Shown one piece after another: positions 7,038-13,844 of a stretch of DNA of 13,943 nucleotides. Made by a program: the position numbers and the translations under genes. Each line of letters begins with the position of its first letter. The first letter of the stretch is position 1. The notes under the pieces are model-generated. The model saw nothing but the letters and a program-made list of their open reading frames with translations. It had not been told where the DNA came from and did no database searches. Source of the stretch: Bacteroidota bacterium (GTDB taxonomy: Bacteria > Bacteroidota > Bacteroidia > Bacteroidales > Bacteroidaceae); the NCBI GenBank assembly GCA_023415545.1, contig JAEZKJ010000082.1, forward strand, positions 1 through 13,943. Reading direction: 5' to 3'.

Positions 7038-7442
7038 ATGGAAAAGTATATTTATGAATTAAAGATGAAGGTTCGTGATTATGAATGTGACCTTCAGGGC
7101 ATTGTAAATAATGCCAATTACCAGCATTATATTGAACATACTCGTCATGAGTTTCTGGAATCTATTGGTGTAAGCTTTGCTAAACTTCATGATGAGGGCA
7201 TTGATCCTGTTGTTGCTCGTTTGACAATGGCTTTCAAAACTCCCCTAAAAAGTGGTGATGAATTTATATCAAAACTCTATATAAAGAAAGATGGAATTAA
7301 GTATCTGTTCTTTCAGGATATATTTAGGGCAAGCGATATGAAACTGGTATTAAAATCGACTGTTGAGAGTGTGTGCGTTGTTAATGGTAAGTTATCGGCT
7401 ACTTCTATATTCGATGAACTCTTTGCTCCATACTTAAAGTAA
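7038..7442 (+). CDS. Hotdog-fold acyl-CoA thioesterase (YbgC/4HBT-like)
   Basis: The 134-residue protein is a single hotdog domain. The signature is VRDYECDLQGIVNNANYQHY (12-31): the aspartate at 18 corresponds to the catalytic Asp of 4-hydroxybenzoyl-CoA thioesterase, and the following helix begins at G21-I-V-N-N-A-N-Y. Members hydrolyse acyl-CoA or acyl-carrier thioesters in the cytoplasm; the chain specificity is not evident. It is followed 10 bp later by dprA on the same strand, an arrangement I recall from other Bacteroidales, so the two are probably co-transcribed. The start at 7038 keeps the N-terminal YIYE segment common in relatives; a later ATG at 7065 would remove the first beta strand. 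Confidence 0.88.
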   Translation: MEKYIYELKMKVRDYECDLQGIVNNANYQHYIEHTRHEFLESIGVSFAKLHDEGIDPVVARLTMAFKTPLKSGDEFISKLYIKKDGIKYLFFQDIFRASDMKLVLKSTVESVCVVNGKLSATSIFDELFAPYLK

Positions 7443-7452
7443 AAAGAATAAA

Positions 7453-8562
7453 ATGGGAGATGATGAGCTATATTCTATAGCTTTAACAAAAATCCAAGGT
7501 TTGGGCAATATAGGTGCTTATAACCTTATTAAGACCCTTGGCAGTGCTAAGGCCGTGTTCGATAATAGGAAAAATCTCCCTGAGATACTTAGCTTGCCTT
7601 CAAGAAAACTTGTCGATGCTCTCGATTCAAAAGAGGCTTTTTTAAAAGCAGAAAAAGAGACATCTTTTATAGAAAAGAATAGGATTTCATGTATCACAAT
7701 TAATAGTGAATTATATCCTTCCAGACTTAGAAACTGTGATGATGCTCCTATTGTGCTATATTATCGTGGTAATTGTGACCTTAACTCTATGCATATTATC
7801 AGTGTTGTAGGAACTCGCAATATTTCAGAATATGGGCACAACATATGCACACGATTTATTCAAGAGTTGTCGGATATCGTTCCTGATGCTGTGATAGTTA
7901 GTGGGTTGGCATATGGTGTTGATATTTTAGCACACAAAACAGCTTTAAGCAATGGGCTTTCAACAATAGCTGTTTTGGCACATGGTTTGGATCGTATTTA
8001 TCCATCTGTTCATCGAAAGTTTGCTATAGAGATGTTGGAAAAAGGAGGTTTGTTGACTGAGTTTGTTAGCGAAACAAATCCAGATAGGCAGAACTTCATA
8101 AAACGTAATCGTATTGTTGCAGGTATGAGTGATGCTGTGGTGATAGTTCAGTCGGCTTTAAAGGGAGGAGCATTGATTACAGCCGATATAGCTGACAGCT
8201 ATGGACGCGATTGTATGGCATTCCCTGGTAACATCAATGATGAATATTCGAAAGGATGTAATAAACTTATTCGAGATAATAAAGCCGTTTTAGTAACGTC
8301 GGCCGAAGATGTTGTATCAACTTTAGGGTGGGAACATAAAGAGATTAAAAAGGAGATACAACGTGAATTATTCCCTGAGATGAGTGATGAAGAACGTAAA
8401 GTAACTGAGATACTTAAACTTTCACCTAATGGCATGCAAATAAACAAAATAGTAGTCGATGCTGATATACCTGTCAATAGGTTAAGTGCAACACTTTTTG
8501 AACTTGAGATGAAAGGAGTTGTTACTTCTCTTGCAGGAGGTGTTTATAAATTGCTTTGCTGA
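7453..8562 (+). CDS. dprA: DNA processing protein DprA (DNA uptake / recombination mediator)
   Basis: The 369-residue protein has the three-part DprA layout. A helix-hairpin-helix-like N-terminal region comes first (about 8-60, IQGLGNIGAYNLIKTLG). A Rossmann-like DNA-binding domain follows (about 112-285) with VVGTRNISEYG (118-128), VSGLAYGVDILAH (149-161), LAHGLDRIYP (175-184), FIKRNRIVAG (215-224), GGALITADIA (238-247) and FPGNI (257-261). A C-terminal winged-helix domain occupies about 310-369. DprA binds incoming single-stranded DNA, protects it and loads RecA during transformation; many non-competent bacteria also keep it. The gene is intact. Its last 19 bp overlap the end of the DUF2851 gene on the opposite strand. 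No other competence gene lies in this window. Confidence 0.95.
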   Translation: MGDDELYSIALTKIQGLGNIGAYNLIKTLGSAKAVFDNRKNLPEILSLPSRKLVDALDSKEAFLKAEKETSFIEKNRISCITINSELYPSRLRNCDDAPIVLYYRGNCDLNSMHIISVVGTRNISEYGHNICTRFIQELSDIVPDAVIVSGLAYGVDILAHKTALSNGLSTIAVLAHGLDRIYPSVHRKFAIEMLEKGGLLTEFVSETNPDRQNFIKRNRIVAGMSDAVVIVQSALKGGALITADIADSYGRDCMAFPGNINDEYSKGCNKLIRDNKAVLVTSAEDVVSTLGWEHKEIKKEIQRELFPEMSDEERKVTEILKLSPNGMQINKIVVDADIPVNRLSATLFELEMKGVVTSLAGGVYKLLC

Positions 8563-9824
8563 TTGCTTTTCAGATAGAAATAACCTATTCGGCAGTATAA
8601 ACATCTTTTCCTGTCACAATACTCTTTCTTCAGTTGAATTATAGCTTGTGAATCGGCAGCATTATCTACCTTTATGCCACATTCATTCCATATTCTTGTT
8701 ATATAGTTATATTCAGCTTTTGTGCTCTCTAAAAGCCCAATAGCTCGTTCACAAAGGGCTTCATCACCTCTATGTTTACCATATGAGTATAGTATTGGTA
8801 CAATGCTATTGATAATAATAAGTTCAATAGATGATTTACTGATGCTTTTAGGGTACGAAGTGCTCTCTTTCCCAAAAGAGTAATGGTTGTTCCAATATTC
8901 CGAAGTGGCACAACTAAAAATAGTGTTAATCTTCTTTTTATCATCAGCTTCCACTACAGAAGAGAGCATAGAGTGAACGTTGTGATATAGCATAGCTAAT
9001 TGAGATAGACGTATATGTGGGAAATTATTTGGACGTAGCCTTAAAAATTTCCAATAAGATATATCGATGGGAGTCAGCGAGTATTTAGCTTTTAAAAATA
9101 AGTATTCTCTTTTTAAGTCCATATAATATTTTTCACCATCCTCATCTTCCAAAAGTCCTGCTTGACCAAAGAATAGTGACTCTATCTGTAATAATGAATC
9201 ATTCTGCTTCTGTATAATCTTCAAAGGTATTCTGTTTGCCCAGAGTTCAAAAACATCTCCATTCAGTCCAAAACCGAAGTTTCGAGCTATTGTCACAAAA
9301 AGAGCCTCTTCCCAATTATTCTCTTTGCTAATAACCCTTTGAAATAATGCAACGCTTTTTTGGTTTAGCCTCTCCACATATAGAGAGTTTAACCATGAAT
9401 GAACCATCATTTTATCAAGAGAAGGTATAATCTTATAACAAGCTGGGTATCTGCTACTATTAATAAGTTCATGGAAGTTCTCTACTACAGCTTGGGGACA
9501 GTTAAGCTGTAGCTGTGGAACCTCTCGGCCGTCACATGTTATTGTTTTATCATCAATTCGGTTTACAACGTGTAGAATAACAGAATTATAAGCTTTTTCT
9601 TTGTGATGATTGTGTCTATACCAATCGGAAGAAGAATTATGAATCTCAACATTACCAACCCATAGAACACCATCGATTTTTATTTTTGCATTAAAGAAAT
9701 CAGGGCCGGCATCAAAGTTATGTAGTCCGGGATCAATTATCTCCAATTTTTGCCCTTTTTCAGTGAATAAACCGTAAGGAGGATATAATTTGTACTTCCA
9801 TGTGTAATGGAGAAGTTCTTCCAT
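8544..9824 (-). CDS. DUF2851 family protein of unknown function
   Basis: With the ATG at 9824 as start the protein has 426 residues and opens MEELLHYTWKYKLYPP, the form I recall for Bacteroidota DUF2851 proteins. The frame extends to 9851, but that start would overlap a -7 element. The conserved N-terminal block is IIDPGLHNFDAGPDFFNAKI, then a strand turn and VGNVEIHNSSSDWYRHNHH. It contains P41-D42, then E60-x-H62, D67, H71 and H73-H74, an arrangement reminiscent of PD-(D/E)xK nucleases with histidine for the lysine. The C-terminus has a cysteine group, C403-x4-C408-x2-C411, with C382 nearby. No signal peptide or membrane helix is seen, so the protein is probably cytoplasmic. Function is unknown, and the nuclease idea is inference from motif spacing. 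It is tail-to-tail with dprA and head-to-head with dapB. Confidence 0.85.
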   Translation of the reverse strand: MEELLHYTWKYKLYPPYGLFTEKGQKLEIIDPGLHNFDAGPDFFNAKIKIDGVLWVGNVEIHNSSSDWYRHNHHKEKAYNSVILHVVNRIDDKTITCDGREVPQLQLNCPQAVVENFHELINSSRYPACYKIIPSLDKMMVHSWLNSLYVERLNQKSVALFQRVISKENNWEEALFVTIARNFGFGLNGDVFELWANRIPLKIIQKQNDSLLQIESLFFGQAGLLEDEDGEKYYMDLKREYLFLKAKYSLTPIDISYWKFLRLRPNNFPHIRLSQLAMLYHNVHSMLSSVVEADDKKKINTIFSCATSEYWNNHYSFGKESTSYPKSISKSSIELIIINSIVPILYSYGKHRGDEALCERAIGLLESTKAEYNYITRIWNECGIKVDNAADSQAIIQLKKEYCDRKRCLYCRIGYFYLKSNQQSNL

Positions 9825-9848
9825 CGTTAAGAAGGTGTAAATCTTGAC

Positions 9849-9856
9849 CAAATGTA
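9849..9856 (-). promoter_or_regulatory. Candidate -7 element for the DUF2851 gene
   Basis: On - the sequence is TACATTTG, a perfect TAnnTTTG match identical to the one before the PAP2 gene. It ends 24 nt upstream of the preferred ATG at 9824 and would give a leader of about 18-20 nt. No clear -33 partner is visible. It argues against the longer start at 9851, which falls inside this element. Confidence 0.38.
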
Positions 9857-9877
9857 ATTGATTATAGTGAAAAAAGT

Positions 9878-9885
9878 TATCTTTG
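9878..9885 (+). promoter_or_regulatory. Candidate -7 element for the dapB-lepB operon
   Basis: TATCTTTG matches TAnnTTTG perfectly and lies 23 nt before the dapB ATG at 9909. A TTG at 9858-9860 is 17 bp upstream, slightly closer than the usual 19-21 bp for the -33 element. Transcription would begin near 9890. With the - strand element at 9849-9856 it forms a compact divergent promoter region of about 84 bp. Confidence 0.42.
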
Positions 9886-9908
9886 TAAGCAAAATAGATA
9901 TAGAAAAT

Positions 9909-10664
9909 ATGAAAATTGCGTTAATTGGTTATGGAAAGATGGGAAAAGAGATAGAAAAGATTGCTCTTTCTCGTGGTCATGAAATAGTATGCATCATAGA
10001 TATTGATAATCAGGATGATTTCAACTCTGAAGCATTCAAGTCTGCTGATGTGGCAATAGAATTCACCAACCCTATGGTGGCCTATGATAACTATATAAAG
10101 ACATTCAATGCCGGAGTAAAACTTGTATCAGGAAGTACAGGATGGTTGGAGAAACATGAGGAGGAGATTAAAAATCTTTGTATTAATGGTGGAAAAACTC
10201 TTTTTTGGTCTTCTAACTTCTCTCTTGGTGTTGCAATTTTCTCGGCTGTTAACAGATATCTTGCTAAGATAATGAATGACTATCCAAATTACGAGGTTTC
10301 AATGGAGGAAACTCATCATATTCATAAACTTGATGCTCCTAGTGGAACAGCCATAACTTTGGCCGAAGATATTTTGGCAAATCTTTCACGCAAAGATAAG
10401 TGGGTAAAAGGGACTCTTCTAGCTCCGGATGGAACTCTTACAGGTTCAAAAGTTTGCGAACAAAATGAATTTAGCATAAGTTCTATACGTCGTGATGAAG
10501 TGCCCGGTATACATACTATTTCATATGAGTCGGATTCCGACATTATATCTATTACACACGATGCGAAAAACAGAAAAGGATTTGCTCTAGGAGCAGTGTT
10601 AGCTGCTGAATATACAGCTAATCATGAAGGATTGTTAGGTATGAACGATTTATTTCAATTTTAA
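9909..10664 (+). CDS. dapB: 4-hydroxy-tetrahydrodipicolinate reductase
   Basis: Reduces 4-hydroxy-tetrahydrodipicolinate with NAD(P)H in the diaminopimelate/lysine pathway. The 251-residue protein has the N-terminal nucleotide-binding motif GYGKMG (7-12), the EFTNP (51-55) and GSTGW (75-79) segments lining the cofactor site, and SSNFSLGV (101-108). The family signature is EETHHIHKLDAPSGTA (133-148), with H136 and K140 as the expected catalytic residues. The frame extends upstream to a TTG at 9858, but MKIALIGYGKMG at 9909 is the natural start, and the longer version would cross the promoter. The length is close to that of other Bacteroidales DapB. It is the first gene of a tight run: the signal peptidase gene starts 2 bp after its stop. 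Confidence 0.96.
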   Translation: MKIALIGYGKMGKEIEKIALSRGHEIVCIIDIDNQDDFNSEAFKSADVAIEFTNPMVAYDNYIKTFNAGVKLVSGSTGWLEKHEEEIKNLCINGGKTLFWSSNFSLGVAIFSAVNRYLAKIMNDYPNYEVSMEETHHIHKLDAPSGTAITLAEDILANLSRKDKWVKGTLLAPDGTLTGSKVCEQNEFSISSIRRDEVPGIHTISYESDSDIISITHDAKNRKGFALGAVLAAEYTANHEGLLGMNDLFQF

Positions 10665-10666
10665 AT

Positions 10667-12091
10667 ATGATAAAGGCTACAGGTAAACAGTGGTTAAAGT
10701 TTGTCATAGTGCTTGCTCTATGGCTTGCTTTTATTATTTGGTTAAAGAGTTGGTTAGGACTTATAGTTGTACCATTTATATTCGATATATATATCACCAA
10801 GAAAATTCATTGGACATGGTGGAGAAAGTCTAAAAACAGAGCTTTTGTCTCAATTATGAGTTGGGTGGATGCTATCGTCTTCTCATTGATAGCAGTCTAT
10901 TTTGTAAATGAATTTTTCTTCCAAAACTATGTTATTCCATCTTCTTCACTTGAAAAATCACTACTTGTAGGCGATTATCTTTTTGTGAGCAAGATGAGCT
11001 ATGGACCACGCGTTCCACAGACACCACTTCATATGCCACTTACACAGCATACATTACCTATTACCAATTCAAAATCATATTTGGAATATCCTAAATGGGA
11101 TTATAAACGAGTTAAAGGTTTTGGTGATGTTAAACTCAATGATATTGTGGTATTCAATTTCCCTGCAGGTGATACTGTAGCAACAAAAATGCCTGCAACA
11201 GATATCTATTCTATATGTTACCAAGCCGGTAAAGAACTATCGAATCCAATAAATATGGAGGGAATGGATGCTGCACATCAGCGTATGGTATTCGATTATT
11301 ACTATGATCTTGGGAAAAAATATTTAGAATCACATCCTCAGGAGTATGGTGAATTGATATACCGTCCTGTTGACCGTCGTGAGAATTATGTGAAGAGATG
11401 TGTAGGCCTTCCAGGACAAACTCTTCAAATAAAGGATAAGGTAATATATTTGGATGGTAAGGTTAATAAAGACCCAGAGAATGTTCAGTATCGTTATATA
11501 GTTAAGGTTAAAAAGATGATTCCTAATGACCTCGCTCATGAACTCGGAATCAGCCTTGAGGATTTATCATATTTCTCTACTCAGGATATGACCTATAATA
11601 TACCTTTAACTAAGAAGGCAAAAGAGGAGTTGGCCAAACATAAAGATATCGTAGTAAGCATTTCTGATTACGATAATGATGATACTACCGGAATATATCC
11701 TTTAAATAAAATTACCGGTTGGACAGCTGATAACTATGGACCTATATGGATACCTAAAAAAGGTGAAACTATAGATCTCAACTTAGATAATCTTCCTCTT
11801 TATGAACGTGCTATTCATGCTTACGAGGGTAATAAACTTGAGGTTAAGGATGGAAAAATTTATATTAATGGCGTTCAAACTGATAAGTACACATTCAAAA
11901 TGAATTATTACTGGATGATGGGTGACAATCGCCATAATTCAGCCGATTCAAGATATTGGGGATTTGTTCCTGAAGATCATGTTGTAGGCAAACCTATATT
12001 TGTATGGCTCTCACTTAACCCTGATCGTGGATTATTTGATGGAAAAATTCGTTGGAATCGCATCTTTTCATTTGTCGACAATATAAAGTAG
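10667..12091 (+). CDS. lepB: Signal peptidase I (catalytically complete)
   Basis: A membrane-bound serine protease that removes signal peptides from exported proteins. The 474-residue protein has hydrophobic segments at about 10-26, 29-44 and 66-85, followed by the extracytoplasmic catalytic part. Box B is VIPSSSLEKSL, placing the nucleophile at S94. Box D is NYVKRCVGLPG, placing the general base at K243. Box E is GDNRHNSADSRYWG (419-432). All three fit the SPase I pattern, although the common S-G-S-M around the nucleophile here reads S-S-S-L. The 149-residue gap between S94 and K243 is much longer than in E. coli LepB and includes a large insertion; long forms are usual in Bacteroidota. It is followed 10 bp later by a second, degenerate signal-peptidase-like gene. 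Confidence 0.94.
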   Translation: MIKATGKQWLKFVIVLALWLAFIIWLKSWLGLIVVPFIFDIYITKKIHWTWWRKSKNRAFVSIMSWVDAIVFSLIAVYFVNEFFFQNYVIPSSSLEKSLLVGDYLFVSKMSYGPRVPQTPLHMPLTQHTLPITNSKSYLEYPKWDYKRVKGFGDVKLNDIVVFNFPAGDTVATKMPATDIYSICYQAGKELSNPINMEGMDAAHQRMVFDYYYDLGKKYLESHPQEYGELIYRPVDRRENYVKRCVGLPGQTLQIKDKVIYLDGKVNKDPENVQYRYIVKVKKMIPNDLAHELGISLEDLSYFSTQDMTYNIPLTKKAKEELAKHKDIVVSISDYDNDDTTGIYPLNKITGWTADNYGPIWIPKKGETIDLNLDNLPLYERAIHAYEGNKLEVKDGKIYINGVQTDKYTFKMNYYWMMGDNRHNSADSRYWGFVPEDHVVGKPIFVWLSLNPDRGLFDGKIRWNRIFSFVDNIK

Positions 12092-12101
12092 GTTATGAAT
12101 A

Positions 12102-13007
12102 ATGAGGTTTACAGGTCTGTCTATATGGATTAAAGCAATAATAATAGCCGCAATTACAGTAGTTTTAGTCAATCTGTTTGTGGTGACTCTTTGTACTGTC
12201 CCTTTCGATGGAATGGAAAATTCTATCTATAAAGGTGAAAAAGTCCTTGTAAACAAATGGAGCTATGGCCTACGACTGCCATTTTCTTCTCAACGTATTC
12301 TTTCTAAAAGAGCAAAAGTGGGAGATATCATGCTATTCAATAATCCCAACCCCGCTAATCATAAAAAAAATATTTGGAGAAGAGAAACTTTTATTGGTAG
12401 GTGTGTAGGAGCTCCGGGAGATACACTTATGCTTAATAATGAGTATCTTGTGACTAATAACAAAAAAGTCAGTCCTGATATGAAAATGCTCTATTCCTAT
12501 TTATCTTCATCTGAAGATACATTAACATCCTTCATGAACTATTTAGGGATAAAGGGCAATAATCTGGCCGGATATCGTGATAAACGGTTCATTAGAACCT
12601 TCACTATGTATGAGTATTTTATGCTCAAAAAGTCACTTCCTAAGGGATTTATTCTTGAGCCTTTAGCAAAAGAGTATAAAGGGTTAGATTCAGTGCATCC
12701 CTTTGTAATACCTTCTAAAGGTGTAAAAATCGATGTATATCCTTGGAATGTAAAGCTTTTGTGCAACACAATAGTGCATCATGAGCATAAACGAGCTTAT
12801 GTTCGTAATGACTCTCTATTTGTAGAGGGTAAATATGCAAAACAGTACATTTTCAGTGATGATTATTATTGGGTATCATCTAATAATCCAATGAATGTAT
12901 GCGATTCTCGACTTTTTGGATTTGTTCCTCAAAGTCATCTAATCGGAAAGAGTGAATATGTGGTTATCTCACCTAATAGAGAGAGATTGTTTAAAAAAGT
13001 AGAATGA
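12102..13007 (+). CDS. Signal-peptidase-I-like protein lacking the catalytic Ser and Lys
   Basis: The 301-residue protein has one N-terminal membrane helix (about 8-31) and a fold that aligns with the preceding LepB. VPFDGMENSIYKGEKVLVNKW corresponds to IPSSSLEKSLLVGDYLFVSK, TFIGRCVGAPGDT to NYVKRCVGLPGQT, and WVSSNNPMNVCDSRLFGFVP to WMMGDNRHNSADSRYWGFVP. At the nucleophile position it has G37 and at the general-base position G99. The box E aspartate is N261, while DSR (268-270) is kept. It should therefore not work by the usual Ser-Lys mechanism. The reading frame is intact and translationally coupled to the next gene, so decay seems unlikely. I recall Bacteroides paralogues with a similar STGMENS sequence, which would make this a family trait. 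Possible roles are a chaperone, a substrate-binding subunit or a regulator of LepB; all are inference. General databases would probably call it signal peptidase I. Confidence 0.88.
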   Translation: MRFTGLSIWIKAIIIAAITVVLVNLFVVTLCTVPFDGMENSIYKGEKVLVNKWSYGLRLPFSSQRILSKRAKVGDIMLFNNPNPANHKKNIWRRETFIGRCVGAPGDTLMLNNEYLVTNNKKVSPDMKMLYSYLSSSEDTLTSFMNYLGIKGNNLAGYRDKRFIRTFTMYEYFMLKKSLPKGFILEPLAKEYKGLDSVHPFVIPSKGVKIDVYPWNVKLLCNTIVHHEHKRAYVRNDSLFVEGKYAKQYIFSDDYYWVSSNNPMNVCDSRLFGFVPQSHLIGKSEYVVISPNRERLFKKVE

Positions 13008-13645
13008 TGAAATCTGAAATATTGCTCTCTACGGCATATCTTGCTCCTGTAGAGTACTATACAAAGCTTCTTGCTTACAATAAAGTTTATATAGAGAGAT
13101 ACGATAATTATATCAAACAAACATATAGAAATCGTTGCGTTATTGCAGCAGCTGATGGTCCTCTTTCGCTAACAATACCTACAGAAAAAAGTGATTCTCC
13201 AAAACAGCTAGTTAAAGATATTCGTATATCCGATCATGGAAATTGGAGACATATGCATTGGAATGCACTTGTGTCGGCTTATAAGAACAGTCCCTTTTTT
13301 GAGTATTATGCCGATGATTTTGCTCCTTTCTATGAAAAAAAGTACCCTTTCCTTGTTGATTTTAACGATGAGTTGTGTAGCATGATATGCTCATTTGTTG
13401 ATATTCAACCTGTGATATCATATACAGATAGCTATGAGCGTGATATAGAACAATGTGATGATTTTCGTGAGATAATACATCCAAAACGTGATTACACAGT
13501 ATGTGACATTGATTTCACTGCAAAACCCTATTATCAAGTTTTTAAAGATAGATTTGGCTTCTTACCAAATCTAAGTATTGTGGACCTTCTATTTAATATG
13601 GGCCCGGAATCTCTTATAGTGTTAAGAGATAGTATAATAAAGTAG
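13004..13645 (+). CDS. WbqC-like family protein
   Basis: The 213-residue protein belongs to the WbqC-like family, named after a gene in an O-antigen cluster; its biochemical role is not established. Typical blocks are LLSTAYLAPVEYY (7-19), YRNRCVI (41-47), LTIPT (56-60), DHGNWRHMHWNALVSAY (77-93), PFFEYYADDF (97-106) and a C-terminal FLPNLSIVDLLFNMGPES (186-203). There is no signal peptide or membrane helix. The ATG at 13004 overlaps the stop of the preceding gene as ATGA, which suggests translational coupling; a second ATG at 13007 is an equally possible start. It closes the dapB-lepB-lepB-like run. In Bacteroidota this gene often sits beside lepB rather than in a sugar cluster, as far as I recall, so its name may mislead about function. 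Confidence 0.88.
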   Translation: MMKSEILLSTAYLAPVEYYTKLLAYNKVYIERYDNYIKQTYRNRCVIAAADGPLSLTIPTEKSDSPKQLVKDIRISDHGNWRHMHWNALVSAYKNSPFFEYYADDFAPFYEKKYPFLVDFNDELCSMICSFVDIQPVISYTDSYERDIEQCDDFREIIHPKRDYTVCDIDFTAKPYYQVFKDRFGFLPNLSIVDLLFNMGPESLIVLRDSIIK

Positions 13646-13668
13646 CCTTTTCAAGATATATAAATCGT

Positions 13669-13765
13669 ATATACACTAACCTTTTTATCATTCACACTGC
13701 TAACCATCCATTTCGCAGTGCGAGTTATCTGTTTCACACTGTGAAACGGAAAAACCACACTTAAG
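13669..13765. repeat. Five-unit, 21-bp-phased array of palindromic ACACT motifs
   Basis: The pentamer ACACT, or its variant GCAGT in the middle unit, occurs at 13673, 13694, 13715, 13736 and 13757, exactly 21 bp apart. Two units are perfect odd-length palindromes: GTTTCACACTGTGAAAC (13731-13747, centre 13739) and TCGCAGTGCGA (13713-13723, centre 13718). The unit centred at 13697 (TTCACACTGCTAA) is a degraded palindrome, and the outer two (ATACACTAA and CCACACTTA) keep only the core. Twenty-one bp is two helical turns, so all centres face the same side. It lies just after the wbqC-like stop and before the candidate promoter at 13837. The likely reading is a multi-site operator or a Bacteroidales intergenic repeat family. 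Confidence 0.6.
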
Positions 13766-13836
13766 TTAAAAGAATAGTACGAAAACAATTCTTTAATTTA
13801 TTGTATGAAATTAAAAAATATTTAAGGGGAAATGTA

Positions 13837-13844
13837 TAAATTTG
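13837..13844 (+). promoter_or_regulatory. Candidate -7 element for a gene beyond the right edge
   Basis: TAAATTTG fits TAnnTTTG perfectly, but 13813-13820 contains no TTTG-like -33 sequence. If real, it would drive rightward transcription into DNA outside the window, and the phased palindromes would sit about 75-165 bp upstream of it. Confidence 0.28.

Noticed and set aside
9858..9908. Upstream TTG start for dapB
   Set aside because: It would run through the candidate -7 element, and the family begins at the M before KIALIGYGKMG.
12102..13007. Calling the second signal peptidase gene a pseudogene
   Set aside because: The frame is uninterrupted, the membrane anchor and fold motifs are kept, and it is translationally coupled to the next gene. 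Loss of the dyad alone does not make it a broken gene.
10667..13007. Recent tandem duplication of lepB
   Set aside because: The two proteins differ in length (474 and 301 residues), insertion positions and most residues, so the duplication would be ancient.
13731..13747. Terminator hairpin for the dapB-lepB run
   Set aside because: The 17-bp palindrome has a one-base centre, so it forms a poor RNA hairpin, and it is followed by GGAAAAACC on + with no T-tract.
13669..13765. CRISPR-like repeat array
   Set aside because: The period is only 21 bp, the conserved core is about 5-15 bp and palindromic, and there are no separate unique spacers of normal length or cas genes.
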